A stretch of DNA of 64,000 nucleotides from Calonectria ilicicola (taxonomy: Eukaryota; Ascomycota; Sordariomycetes; Hypocreales; Nectriaceae). A model generated the notes under the pieces. The model was not told the origin of the DNA. It ran no database searches and was given only the letters and a program-made list of their open reading frames with translations. The position numbers and the translations under genes were made by a program. The DNA lies in assembly GCA_020809705.1 (NCBI GenBank), contig CP085827.1, positions 5,022,001 through 5,086,000 of the forward strand, read 5' to 3'. Below, in pieces: positions 11,053 to 22,094 of this stretch. How positions within the stretch are numbered: position 1 is the first letter of the stretch; every line of letters starts with the position of its first letter.

Positions 11053-13627
11053 ATGCCTTCAGCAATTCCGGTGACCCCAGCAGGTGTGTCTCATTCTTAT
11101 TTCTCCTCCCCCATCGCCTTTCCCAACCTTATCCACGTCGTATATTGTCATCGCCCGTCTATAGACGCTTCATTTGCTTTATTTCCCTGTCTCTCATACA
11201 TAGAGGTGCATTCAGCAGACTTTGCCCCCCTTTGACACCCGCCCACCTTTTTTTTTTTGCTCTAGTCGCAAACCCGCCGCCCACCTCCTCCGTTCTATAC
11301 ATTGCGCATCCCACCCCTCGACTCCCTCCACATACACATCACAACCATCGCACAAAAAAACGAAACAAGAGACACAAGCTCACCCGATTTTTTCTCTCTG
11401 CACGCAGACGCTGGTCGCAAACAATCCAAGCAGTCGGCTCTGGCTAAGCTTGTCATGCATAGCCTTCTCGGTCTTTCGCCATCCGCGTCGCCTAGATCTT
11501 CGCCCAAATCCCCAGCCGCTTCGTCATCTACTGCCGTTGAATCCGACCACGCTTTCGCTGTGCTCCCACCACCCCTCGATAATGAGCATCTCCCCCCCCC
11601 TGCGATTCATTCAATGGCCGCTGCTCTGCGCGGCATAAACGATTTGACGGAGACTCCTCCCTATGCGCGAAGTGTCACATCGACTGCGCCCAGCTCCCCG
11701 CGCATGTAAGTGCCGTGCCATTCCAATATTTTTTCTTCCTTTTATTTTTCCTTTTTTTAAAGTTACACTCTTGTCGCAAAGCCACACCACAACCGGTTTC
11801 GGTCGTCGTGGCCTGCCTAGTCCCCTTCTGTCGAGTGTCGCGCTGACCGGTGTGAAACAGTCCTCCGTTGCGACAAAACTCGGGCAGCCAAACGCCTCGA
11901 GTGCGACCCCATGCGACGACTCTGAACATCCCTGGCATGACCCGTTCGCGGGTCTCGCCTGATGGAAGAATCCCCAAGCGAGATGTCGCTGCGAAGCTGG
12001 TTATTGTCATGGTTGGCTTGCCCGCACGTGGAAAGTCTTATATTACTAAGAAGCTCCAACGGTATCTCTCATGGCAGCAACATGACTCGCGTATCTTCAA
12101 CGTTGGTAACCGAAGGCGAGTCGCTGCTGGCCGCAAGGTTCCGGTCCATCCTAGATTGCTACCGGAGCCGGGCCATCTCGACCCGCCTGTTCGGGCCGCC
12201 GCTATTTTGCTAAATGGTGTCCCTGCGCTGGGTGATGAGACGCCCCCAGAGCATAGGGAGCCAGAAGTTCTAGACCTCAATGACGCCGAGGCTAAGGAGA
12301 AGGACGAAATGGACCAGTCGGCGCAATTCTTTGACCCAAAGAACCAATCCGCCGCGGCGTTGCGAGAACAGGTTGCCTTGGACACCCTTGATGAGCTGCT
12401 GGACTACCTGCTTATCCGTGGCGGAGCTGTTGGTATTCTTGATGCCACCAACAGCACCGTTGAGCGACGCCAGAGCATCGTGAACCGAATTCGACAGAGA
12501 GAGCCCAAGCTCGGAGTTTTGTTCATTGAGAGCATCTGTCACGATCCTCACTTGCTTGAGGCAAACATGCGGCTCAAGCTGTCCGGTCCTGACTACCGTG
12601 ATAAGGACCCCCAGAAGTCTCTTGAGGACTTCAAGAAGCGAGTCGCTGCTTATGAAAGCGCCTACGTGCCCCTCGGAGACTACGAAGAGGCTCATGATAT
12701 GCAATATCTTCAGGTACATGGCCACGGAATACTACAATTAAGTAACTCACTAACATCTCTTAGATGGTTGATGTTGGCAGAAAACTTGTTCAATACAGAC
12801 TCAAGGGTTTTCTGAGCAACGGTATTAGCCACTATCTTGCAAGCTTTAACCTTGCACCTCGACAGATCTGGATCACTCGACATGGCCAGAGTGTTGACAA
12901 CGAATTGGGCAAGCTTGGTGGTGACGCGCCACTGACCGAGCGTGGCCATTACTATGGCCAAGCCCTTCACAGGTTTATGACCTACAAACGTAAGGAATGG
13001 CTTATTGAGCAGAAGAGCAAGTTGGCTCAGGCTTCATTCCCTCCTCTTCCTGGCGACAACACACCCCCTTACCCCGAAATGAACCGCGACCTGGACAACA
13101 AGAACTTTTGCGTTTGGACTTCCATGCTTCAGCGAAGTGTAGACACTGCCGAATATTTTGATGCCGATGAAGACTACGACGTAAAGAATTGGGAGATGCT
13201 TAACGAAATGAACGCTGGCCAATTCGAGGGCATGACTTACTCTGAGATCGCCAAGAGCCACCCGGAGGAGTACCAGAAGCGATCAAAGGACAAACTTAAC
13301 TATATTTACCCTGGTGTTGGTGGCGAGGGCTACTTGCAGGTTGTAAGCCGCCTGCGCGACATGGTTCGCGAGATTGAGCGCATTGAAGACCATGTCATCA
13401 TCATTGGTCACCGCTCTGTTTGCAGAGTCCTGATGGCCTACTTCATGGACTACTCACTTGCAGACATTACCGACATGGATGTTCCACTGGGCATGCTCTA
13501 CGCTATCGAGCCTAAGCCCTACGGAATCGAGTTCCATGCCTATAAATACGACGAAGAAAGCGGCTGGTTCAACGAGCTGCCAAACTACAAGCCCCAGAAG
13601 CAGAAGGCTGCTCGCAACAGTGTTTAA
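11053..13627 (+). CDS. 6-phosphofructo-2-kinase / fructose-2,6-bisphosphatase
   Basis: This bifunctional cytosolic enzyme makes and removes fructose-2,6-bisphosphate, the regulator of glycolysis and gluconeogenesis. The kinase half carries the P-loop GLPARGKS (about residues 162-169) followed by YITKKLQRYL, FDP and IFNVGNRRR. The phosphatase half carries ITRHGQS (catalytic His about 434), NEMNAGQFEGM (Glu) and IIGHRS (second His about 610). Both active sites therefore look intact, unlike kinase-only yeast paralogues. The exons are 11053-11083, 11408-11705, 11861-12713 and 12764-13627, and all phases close to give 681 residues. The first exon (MPSAIPVTPA) and its 324-nt intron are inferred from GTGTGT/CGCAG sites that keep frame. 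If they are wrong, the start is the ATG at 11455 (655 residues). The Ser/Pro-rich N-terminus suggests regulation by phosphorylation. Confidence 0.9.
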
Positions 13628-14585
13628 GCACTGACTTGATGCCGCCTATCACCTTTCCCGGACATGATCCGGTGTGTACAACAAACAACTCAAACATTAT
13701 AATACTTTGGCTATGGACGATGCAATATTTTATGCTTTTTAAACCAGGAGTTTTGGTGGGATACGGCTTTACGATGCTACGAAACAGGAGGACCATCGCA
13801 TATCAATGGAACGGGAGGAGCGACATAAATCAAAAAGACGGCGGCATGGGCGTTTTCCGTTCAATTGATACATAGATACCTTCGATCTCGTGGTACGGGT
13901 TTGCGGATCGACTTTGCTTCATCTTTTTTTTTCTTCTTTTCCTTTGCGGGCGTTTATTTTTGGTTTTGATTCCTTTTTAGGATGGAAATGGGACACGTCA
14001 AGATTGAACAGCTCGGGCTGCGGTCTGGTCTGGGAGTACACGCAATGTAAGCGAATCAACAGAAAGGGTACTCCACGGCGTTGAAAAAAAACAAGAGATT
14101 TTTATGGTCCCGTCTTTTATATATCTTCCTTGCCGGTGAGCGAAGCGGAAAACAAAAAAGAGGGGAATATTCATTGGGATGGGATAGATGGTATACACGA
14201 CGCTCTGAAACGAGGCGTCATACAACGCGCAAACAGACTGGGCAAGCTGCTCACGGAATCCCTGTAGGGGGTTTTGGTTTTTAGAGATCTTTTTCATCCT
14301 AGATCTTAACATGCGAATTACCTATCTTCACTTATTATCTTTTTTCACTCTACGTGTGTTGATGAGAATCTGTCATTTGGCATTCTTACCTGGTTCATAA
14401 CCATCATTTTCTGTCCTGGTATCGTTATAAAGTAAAATATTTGTGAGAGATGTGCCTTGTCACGTAGTCGAAGAAACAAAGGGCGGCCTCTCAAATCACC
14501 CAGTATCCTTTTCTCTCCTACTATGAAGAGATGTGGAACTGCTCCCATCAACTCTTGTGTGCCGAATGCCAGTTTTTTCCAAGTA
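13628..14585. other. Intergenic, 3' side of PFK-2 and PD-(D/E)XK genes
   Basis: Convergent gap with no coding signal. It is T-rich around 13920-13975 and becomes increasingly AT-rich towards 14585. It probably holds the PFK-2 3' UTR. Confidence 0.45.
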
Positions 14586-14652
14586 AAATAAACTCATAAT
14601 AAATAAATAAATAAATTATTTGAAACATGAATTATTTATTATTAGTTTATTT
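14586..14652. repeat. AAAT-rich inverted repeat (hairpin)
   Basis: The arm 14586-14606 is matched at 20 of 21 positions by the reverse complement of 14632-14652, with a 25-nt spacer. The arms consist of AAATAAACT followed by AATAAATAA-type sequence. The right arm runs into the stop codon of the PD-(D/E)XK gene. A similar structure with the same geometry lies at 55407-55470. It could extrude as a cruciform or form an RNA hairpin at the transcript end. Confidence 0.75.
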
Positions 14653-16001
14653 ATTTCATTTTCTTTGCTTTAAATCCACCATGAGTATCAAATTGTTCTT
14701 GGGGATGCTCCTTGGGTTCTACTCCCACCTCAACCCACCTTGAGAATATATTGCTTATACCAGGGCCAATATTCCTCAAGCGACCACCTTGCCAGAAACT
14801 GAATCCCCGCAATAGTACTGAGTATCCCCGCAATATTTTGTGTATCCCCAAAACATAAATTTGTCCAGACCCTCTGCAATTCAATATATTAGCATTCGTA
14901 AATAGTAAAAGACGGGACGAAGACCTTGCCGTTCTGCTATCAGCGTACGTAGACGCAACTATACACCACTCATGGCCATTGATGATGATGCCTGGGAGAA
15001 ATTCTAGTTTGCGCAATCCCTCCGGGGTTGTTTGCTTTTCCAGCAGCTTCCACTGCGCTGCCATCCAGTTGCCAAGTTGGGTCTCGGGCCTATGCCCTGG
15101 TGTATCGCGACGCGACCTCATGATGCCAATTGCAATAGGCCGTTTTTTCAGGTGCATAGCATTTGAATGATTGAGAGAACGGTCTGGATTGCGGCCCCGA
15201 AAAATTTCGATTGCCAGTTCGAGAGCGAAACCATCAGAAGGCGTGGCAAACTCCGGTTCAATGACAACAACATAGTCGACATTGGATGTGAGGTGGAATG
15301 AAGCTGGTTCATCATGTTCAACATAATCATTCCTACTGGCAAAAATCCAGTTAGCTTTTACAGGAGGGAAAAGGGGGCAAGGGACGGACATGCCATGGCC
15401 AAAAGTTGATAGGTCGGCCTTTTTCCGGTAGTTGACCCAAAGCAAGAGACAGAAGGGGCGTGTCAACTTTGTGATTCCAATAGATCCCGTCTAAGAGCAA
15501 TCTTCTACACTCATAAGCATTATCGACAAGGACCCGAATGTCATGGGCGTATTTTCCCGGAAAATTGACGCATTCAGATGGAACAAATTTGATATTGGGA
15601 TCATCAAGTTCCATATAGCGTAAGGTATCCGGCCGTAAAATTGATTTCCACTCTTTAACAAAGGGCTGCGGTTATTAGTGCATGACTTGAAGATCGCAGT
15701 CAAATATACGAACCTCAAGGTGCGGATGAATGATCTGGGTCGGATGGGGCCCAAGTTTGTACATCTCCATAAATAGATTATCAAGTGATGGAGGCATTTC
15801 GACACTTTTGCTGCTATGTAGGTCCGTTAGGTCAACGGCCGGCAGGTATGGACTTGGCGACGCTGTTTCGTTGTTGACGGGCTCCATTTTGCGCTTCTTG
15901 ATAACGAGCGGCGGAGGGGCATCGTGAGGCTCGCACTCCTGTGGCGGCGGGACAGCTTTGAGCCACTTGGTTATTATGTCGGAAAACGCCAAGGATTCCA
16001 T
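14651..16001 (-). pseudogene. PD-(D/E)XK nuclease-like protein, one frameshift
   Basis: This resembles the fungal PD-(D/E)XK nuclease-like domain family (PDDEXK_12 type), lineage-expanded proteins of unknown role often found near mobile DNA. Recognisable parts are an N-terminal SDIITKWL helix, VDTPLLSLALG, NVDYVVVIEPE, KKRPIAIGIMRSRRD followed by ETQLGNWMAAQWKLL, and IIINGHEWCIVAS. The exons are 15714-16001, then a body from 15665 to 14925, then 14651-14873. The introns 15666-15713 and 14874-14924 have good CTAAT-type branch sites and keep phase. Within the body the frame must change by one base between about 15415 and 15440. A run of five T on the plus strand at 15420-15424 is the likeliest site. 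No plausible intron explains the shift. It is either a decaying copy or an assembly homopolymer error. Confidence 0.7.
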
Positions 16002-16776
16002 GGTGTTGTCCTACCCAGTTGCGATGCGGGTGATGGAGGGAAATTGTAAGAAATGAAGAAGGGGCTGCAAAATCTTTCCCCAACAAGATTGGTGATACAC
16101 GTCTCCGTGGGAGCCAGAGCCACAAAAGGAGGAGATGCAACTGGCATTCACCAGATTCAATTTTTTTTTTTGGTCATTTGCTCTGAAGAAAAAAACCAAG
16201 CAAACAAGACAAGCAAGGACACAAGCAAACTCGCAAACAAATAAACAATCCAACATTACCACTATGTAGAGCACAACCTTTATGCACTCATGAATATTAG
16301 CATGTCTACACATCAGAACTGGTCACATGAACATCTACGATTTTGAAGCCAGCGAAACAGATCCTGGTAAACCGAATATAAATCAGTAAATAAATTATTC
16401 ATGGTTAAAAGATTTAGTTTTTTTTTATTTTCCAAATTTCTTTCTAATTAGCTATGCAAGTGTGAATACCGAATAGCAGGTTCCTCTTCATTCACTTTGC
16501 ATATCGATAGGGGCACTTGGTTAATGTTGCTGCCATTGCACATTGAATGATTGAACAACTAGAATAAGGGGCTTGTCTATCTACCTACACAGACGCCCCA
16601 TGGTGGTATAAATGTACCGAAGCTTCCAACTAGCATATTTTGAAACCTGAACGCCATGCGATGCCATTGTCATGCCCCATTGCAACACCCAACATGTCCC
16701 ATTCTCCTTTTTCCTTTCCAGTACAGCAAATCTGACATATATCGACAGATTTGATAGACTTGACCACACAACCAGA
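16002..16776. other. Intergenic with AAAT-rich patch
   Basis: This is the upstream region of the PD-(D/E)XK gene and the 3' side of SOF1. It holds a plus-strand AGTAAATAAATTATTC patch at 16385-16400 and a poly-T stretch near 16417. The patch resembles, in inverted orientation, the GAATTATTTATTATTA beside the 3' end of the PD-(D/E)XK gene, so that gene sits between two related AT-rich patches. Confidence 0.4.
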
Positions 16777-18114
16777 TTACTTTTCCTTGGTGATAACCAT
16801 CTTTTCTCTCTCGCTCTTCCTTCGCTGGAACTGCTTCTTGGAGTGGCGACGCTCGTTCTCCTCGCGGCGCTTGATGCTCTTGATCTCCTCGGCCTTGATC
16901 TCGCCAGCCTTCTTGAGCACCTGGGGGATGTGGCGGTGGCGCTTGATACGGCGGACCTCGGGCATGTGTTCGTAGCGCTTGATGAGGGCGTCGTTGTATT
17001 CGAGGGCCTGGCGCTGGCGGGCTGACTTGACACCCTCACGCTTGGAGGCGTTTGCGCGCCACAGGCGAATGTTGCCGTCGTCGGAGCCTGACAGGACGTA
17101 GCGAGCGTCTGGGGTCCAGCTGGCAGCCATGACACGCTGCATACGCTTGGTGTGGTAGATATCCCGAGAGTGGCCGCGCTCTCGGTTCCAGAGGCGGACG
17201 GTACGATCCCACGAGGCAGAGACGAGCTCCTCGCCGGTTGGGGAGAATTCAACATCCATGACAGCAGCGACGTGGTCCTTGAGGACGTTGAGGGCACGGT
17301 CGAATTTTCGCATGTCAAAGAGGTAGATGTTGTGGTCTTCAGAGGCGGTGGCAAAGTTGAAGGCCTCCATGGGGGACCAAGCAATCTTGTTGCTGGCAAA
17401 GTTGAGTACAGTCTTGGTGACGGGGGTCGAGGTACGGAGATCGTAGATGACGACTGATCGGTCGTTGGAGCAAGATGCCAGAACCGACGTCTCGACATAG
17501 TTGAATGCGACATTGGTAATAGTGTCGATCGAGGTCGGCCAATGTAGCACCTCGGGAGCTGCTGTGTGACGCTCTAGGTCGTAGATGGATATCACACTCG
17601 AGGCGGCTGCGAAAGCATTGCGGGAGCGGTGGTGCGACAGACTTGTAAAAGCTCCATTTCCGAGCCACGAGGAGATGGGGGCCGCATCGCTGGGAGTGTT
17701 GTAGGGGTCGAACAGCTTGATTGTGCGATCAGCACCGCAGGTCAGAATTTTCTGGTCCCGAGTCCATTCAAGGCCCTTCACAATGTTCTCATGGGCAGTC
17801 GTGTGCCAGATCTCGTCGCGATCGGCCAAGTCCCACACCTTGATGATGCCATCACCACTTCCGCTAGCGAAATGCTCAAGAGAGTTGGGATCCTTGGCAA
17901 TTGAGTATACACCGTCGACGTGGCCACGGCCGAGCTGACCGATAAAGGGCTGAGCGTGCATGCGCTCGAGTTTGACAGCATTGAGAGCTCGCTGATACTC
18001 TCGGGCACGTTCGAAGGGATGCAGAGCCGAGTCGAGGTTTCGGGGCTGCTTGGTCACATCAGACCCGGCGGCCTGTTGCGCCGACACGGAGCGGCTGAGG
18101 GCTTTGATCTTCAT
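16777..18114 (-). CDS. SOF1: SOF1, WD40 protein of the small-subunit processome
   Basis: SOF1 (DCAF13 in animals) is a nucleolar U3 snoRNP component needed for 18S rRNA maturation. The single-exon protein of 445 residues starts MKIKALSRS. Seven-bladed WD40 repeats are visible, for example GSGDGIIKVWDLADRDEIW, CGADRTIKLFDPY, SNDRSVVIYDLR, ASEDHNIYLFDMR, SASWDRTVRLWNRERG and SGSDDGNIRLWRA. The conserved basic Sof1 tail follows, with ALEYNDALIKRYEHMPEVRR and HIPQVLKKAGEIKAEE, ending in Lys/Arg/Glu-rich sequence. An in-frame ATG further upstream is possible, but MKIK is the usual family start. It is divergent from RPB3 over a short shared promoter. Confidence 0.95.
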   Translation of the reverse strand: MKIKALSRSVSAQQAAGSDVTKQPRNLDSALHPFERAREYQRALNAVKLERMHAQPFIGQLGRGHVDGVYSIAKDPNSLEHFASGSGDGIIKVWDLADRDEIWHTTAHENIVKGLEWTRDQKILTCGADRTIKLFDPYNTPSDAAPISSWLGNGAFTSLSHHRSRNAFAAASSVISIYDLERHTAAPEVLHWPTSIDTITNVAFNYVETSVLASCSNDRSVVIYDLRTSTPVTKTVLNFASNKIAWSPMEAFNFATASEDHNIYLFDMRKFDRALNVLKDHVAAVMDVEFSPTGEELVSASWDRTVRLWNRERGHSRDIYHTKRMQRVMAASWTPDARYVLSGSDDGNIRLWRANASKREGVKSARQRQALEYNDALIKRYEHMPEVRRIKRHRHIPQVLKKAGEIKAEEIKSIKRREENERRHSKKQFQRRKSEREKMVITKEK

Positions 18115-18536
18115 GATTGATACTGTTGCGAACCCAGGACGTGGTTGTCTTGAACCCGTTCCTATTCTCGTCGCTCTCAAACAAATTATGGCGGGGATTT
18201 TTTTTTCTCTTATCGCACCCAGAGAGCTGGTCCTGCAGGGCGATAAGACTCGGGATTAGTAATGTTCCGTGTCCAAGCTAGCTGACTTTGTATCGATAGG
18301 TCGCATGTGCCATGTCCTATGCAGGAGCCTCTCTTTTGCCTTGTCGCGAAAAATCGCCTCCAACACCGTCTTCTTTGTGCGCCATCGACGACCGAACCTG
18401 AGCGACACGAGTCCCCAGGCGTGCGCAGCCAAAAGAGTATTTTACTATTGCTTGCGCTGATACCGCGTCCCTACTTGCTATCTCCAACCTTCACCACCAC
18501 ACATCCTCCCCCCGCGGCGCGCTTCACATCGCTAAA
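18115..18536. promoter_or_regulatory. Divergent promoter of SOF1 and RPB3
   Basis: The two start codons are 422 bp apart, head to head, and both genes serve growth-related transcription or ribosome production. A T-rich run at 18199-18208 and C/T-rich tracts near 18480-18530 are the only visible elements. A shared regulatory region is inferred from layout only. Confidence 0.6.
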
Positions 18537-19706
18537 ATGGACGGCATGGGCTACGATCCCATGGTTATGGACGGGGAGCCTGAACAGCCCCAAGTCAAGA
18601 TCTCAGCGGTATGGGAGGCCCTCTCCTTGGCGCCTCCTTGCAGTGGGACCGAGATGAATCTGACATGATGTGAATCCCAGGCCGATAATACCCACGTAGA
18701 CTTTGAGCTCTCCAAGACGAACCTCTCCTTTGCCAACGCCCTGCGCCGAATCATCCAGGCCGAAGTCCCGACGATTGCGATTGATCTCGTGGAGATTGAA
18801 ATCAACAGCTCGGTGCTCGCTGACGAGTTCATTGCCCACCGCCTGGGTCTCATCCCCCTCGATTCGAAAGGAGTCGGCGAGCTCAACTATTCTCGTGACT
18901 GCGATTGCGAACAGTACTGTGAACAGTGCAGCGTCACCCTCTCTCTGCATGCCAAATGTACATCCGACGAAATCATGAAGGTCTACGCCCGCGACCTGCT
19001 CGTTGATGGCCGATCAGCCAACTCCCTGGGAAGCCCCGTCATTAGAGACCCCGATGGATACGGATGTTTGATTGCGAAGCTACGAAAGGACCAGGAGCTC
19101 AAGATTAACTGCATCGCCAAGAAGGGAATTGCAAAGGAGCACGCCAAGTGGATGCCTACATCTGCCGTGGGCTTTGAGTACGATCCACACAACAAGCTGC
19201 ACCATCTTGATATGTGGTTCGAAAACGATACCGATCCTGAGGTAGAATGGTAAGAACGCATATTGCCGTGATGGGGTGAATCTGCTGGATACGGTAGAGC
19301 TAATACTGTTACTAGGCCTAAGAGCAAGTATGCTCAGTGGGAGGAACCCGCCCAGGAAGGCGAGCCCTTTGATTACGACGCAGTTCCCAACAGATTCTAC
19401 TTTGAGGTGGAAACCTCAGGGAACATGGAGCCCGATCAGATTGTCCAGGGCGGTATTCGCGTGTTGCAGCAAAAGATTGGCGGCTTGCTCAAGGGACTGG
19501 ACCCTAGGAAGTACGGTGGCGACGAAGCCGACTTTGACGGCCCCAGGAGTCCAGACATGAACATGGACGGCGGCACAACCCCCTGGGGACAGGATGGTGG
19601 ATACACGACACCGTACGGCGGTGGCAACCAGACGGCATATGGCGGTGGTGGTGGCGGCATGACGGCCTACGGCACAACACCGTACGGTCAGTCTTCGTGG
19701 CAGTAA
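18537..19706 (+). CDS. RPB3: RNA polymerase II subunit RPB3
   Basis: RPB3 is the alpha-like subunit of nuclear RNA polymerase II that dimerises with RPB11 during assembly. The family N-terminus [20 protein letters not shown] with [14 protein letters not shown] is complete, followed by HRLGLIPL. The zinc site [10 protein letters not shown] supplies Cys98, 100, 104 and 107. [17 protein letters not shown] and [10 protein letters not shown] form the C-terminal dimerisation part. The exons are 18537-18608, 18681-19249 and 19316-19706. The introns are 72 and 66 nt, the phases close, and the product is 343 residues. The last 60 residues form a Gly/Thr/Tyr-rich tail (repeated TPYG and TAYG), a low-complexity extension typical of filamentous-fungal RPB3 and absent from yeast. 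Confidence 0.97.
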
Positions 19707-20281
19707 TTGACGGGGCGTTTCATGGGATGGGTCAGGTGCGTTTTCCTATTCAAAGCTGGATTGGTTTTGCGGGTCGAGGGTCTGGATTTTGTAACAGTAT
19801 CATATAAAGCATAGCACAGTTGTAGAATGGATTCGTCTTTCGGATTCGGAGCTTGGAGATACACACACGACACTTGGAGGGCGGGGGAGGAGAGGAGAGA
19901 AGCGAAGGGATCAGAAAATGCACAAAAACAGGAGAGCGAAAGCAAGAGAATGATAGCGCAGGAAAAGAAAAAAAAGTAGGGTGACTTTGGCGTATCCAAG
20001 TTCCTGGTAATATTCATGCCCAAACGTCTAAGAGTTCTAGCTTTCTTTCCTCTTGGTGCCTTTCCCCAGCCTGCTCTATCAAAACAACATGAAATGTACC
20101 ATACATAGGGTTGAGTAAGGACCGAATTTCCCCCTCGAGTTTTTTCGACTGCAATCCAACGCCAGGAGGAATGCAATCCACTCTCTCTAAAAAAAAAAGA
20201 TACTTGTTTAAACAAAAAAACGAATCAAACGCCAAATGATGCTCCCCCCACATGCGTATCCCCGGTCTAATGTGGCCCGGT
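19707..20281. other. Convergent 3' region, RPB3 and dicarboxylate carrier
   Basis: It holds the 3' UTRs of the two convergent genes, with purine-rich runs at 19880-19980. There is no coding signal. Confidence 0.45.
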
Positions 20282-21464
20282 CTACAGATTCTGTTCTAAG
20301 CCCTTTACTTTGCGGTATGCCTTGCGGTGCATCTCTAGGAAGACAAATGTACAAATGGTTTGACTAGAGAAGGGGGGGTGAGGTGAGTCAGTATTCGGAT
20401 CCGACCGAGAAAAAAAAAAGATGGAGGGTGGGATTGGATGTAACATACGGTCCAAGTCTCAGGAAACTGGGTACCCAGCCCTTAAACACCCAGCCAATGC
20501 CGTCGCTCTTGTAAATGTCGCCAATCAGATGCAGAACGCCATGGCTGTGGGATGATGACATTACGCGGGTCTTGATGACGTCGATGGGGCTGGTGATTGT
20601 AGCCGCGACGAGACCGGCCAGGAACGAAGCCGAAAAGTGCGTCGTCAAGTTATCCTCCATTGGCGTGTACTTGAGCAGCAGGCGCTTGGCGACGTCGTAG
20701 CTGGCGAGCTGCCCCGCGGTCATGAAGGCGGCGCGGGTGCTGTTAGGCCACCAGCCGCGGAACCAGCTGCGGACGCCTTCCTCGCGAGCCATTCGAACCA
20801 TGCCGTCGCCGGCGTGCTTGTAGTTGCGGCGCTCGGCGGGGGGCAGGGCGGCGTCGTGCTGCATTCGCACATTGAGCACATCGGCAAAGTTTCCGACGAT
20901 GCCACCAATCATGCCTGAGCCGGCGGCCATGGCGACGAGGAGCGGGAACGAGGGCTCGGTGCCGGAGCGCGACACGCGGGTCTTGATTTCTTCGTAGATG
21001 CCGAAGCGGGCCGTCGAGTATGTCATCTGGCGGAGGAGCGAGGCGGAAATTCCGTTGTAGAGGCCCAGAGGACCAGCGGTGCGGAGGATATGGACGAAGG
21101 TGCCGCTCATGTTCTTGGGCGCATTCCCGGTGCGCATCTGGAGGCGGACCTACATGGTGAGAAAGGTTTGGTGTAAGTGTCTGTTGATTGCTATCACGGG
21201 TCTGCACGATAAGAGGGTTGGCGGTGTACCTTGACTGTCCCAGGGGGTCAATGGTTAGTCGGCGTCTTCCCATGTGAATGTGTGTGTATAGCCGAGAAGA
21301 AGAAACATACCAAGATCTAGGGGATGGGTAACGCAGGCGGCCATGCTACTGGCGCTTCCTCCGAACCAGAAGGGATAGCTGATAGAAGCCTTCTTCTGTT
21401 GCGGCTCCTGCTGCGCCTTGGCCTTGACGGGCTGCGCGCCCTGGGAATATGTGGCGGCGCTCAT
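20282..21464 (-). CDS. DIC1: Mitochondrial dicarboxylate carrier, with 5-nt microexon
   Basis: This inner-membrane carrier of the SLC25 family exchanges malate or succinate for phosphate. Three carrier repeats are present. The first signature is HPLDLVKVRLQ, the second FADVLNVRMQ (Pro replaced by Phe), and the third SPIDVIKTRVM. GWVPSFLRLGP and EMHRKAYRKVKGL form the C-terminus. The exons are 21311-21464, 21230-21234, 20449-21149 and 20282-20363. The second exon is only five bases (TCAAG) between a CAG acceptor and a GTACAC donor. Without it the frame is lost and the residues VK of the signature are missing; with it all phases close to 313 residues. The introns are 76, 80 and 85 nt. The starting MSAATYSQGAQP is short and lacks a cleavable presequence, as usual for carriers. 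Confidence 0.92.
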
Positions 21465-22094
21465 GGTGACGATACAACCTGTGATAACGGCAGCTTCTTA
21501 AGCAGCGGCGTATATCCTCGACATTTCCCGCAGGACGATAGCAGCGGGTTTGAATCGAGGGCGACAGGTGTCTTGACCCGAGGCAAGAGGCGGAAGAGAG
21601 GGGGGGGAGGTGAGTGAGAACGTGGGATGAACTGACGATACTCGGTGCCGGCGACCTCTGCTTTGATTTATTTTTCTGGGGTCCGGCAGCGGAGCCATCG
21701 TGGGAAAGCAGGGGATCGCCAGGTCTGCATTGCCGCTACACGTCCGGATGGCCGACGAAGTGCGAAAAAAAAAGCCCACTGGGCTTGCCTTATCGTCCAC
21801 TAAAGTTGGCGGGTTTAGTGGGTATGTCAGCCATAAGTCCAGCGGCATTGGGGGACCGGCCCGGCCGTAGACGTCGGTGTGGGCTCCAGTTGTGGAGGGG
21901 GGGGAGGGGCACCACGTTAATCCGGCATGACCAACCATGAGTGAGAGGTTGCATGATGGGCTGAGGCTCAACTTTTTGATGCACAATATCAAAAGCTTCA
22001 ATCTCGTCCACCAGCCCCCTGACTAGCCATTGGCACCAGCTGAGGCCTTTCGCCGGCCCCGAAAGTGATTTAGCACCCCTAAGGACCAGTCAGC
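21465..22094. promoter_or_regulatory. Divergent upstream region of DIC1 and MSF1
   Basis: 630 bp between start codons of two mitochondrial-function genes transcribed apart. It is G/C-rich around 21840-21910. No defined element is recognised beyond the layout. Confidence 0.4.

Noticed and set aside
15337..15365. 26-nt GT-AG intron to explain the PD-(D/E)XK frame change
   Set aside because: Too short for any known fungal intron and it does not restore the correct phase.
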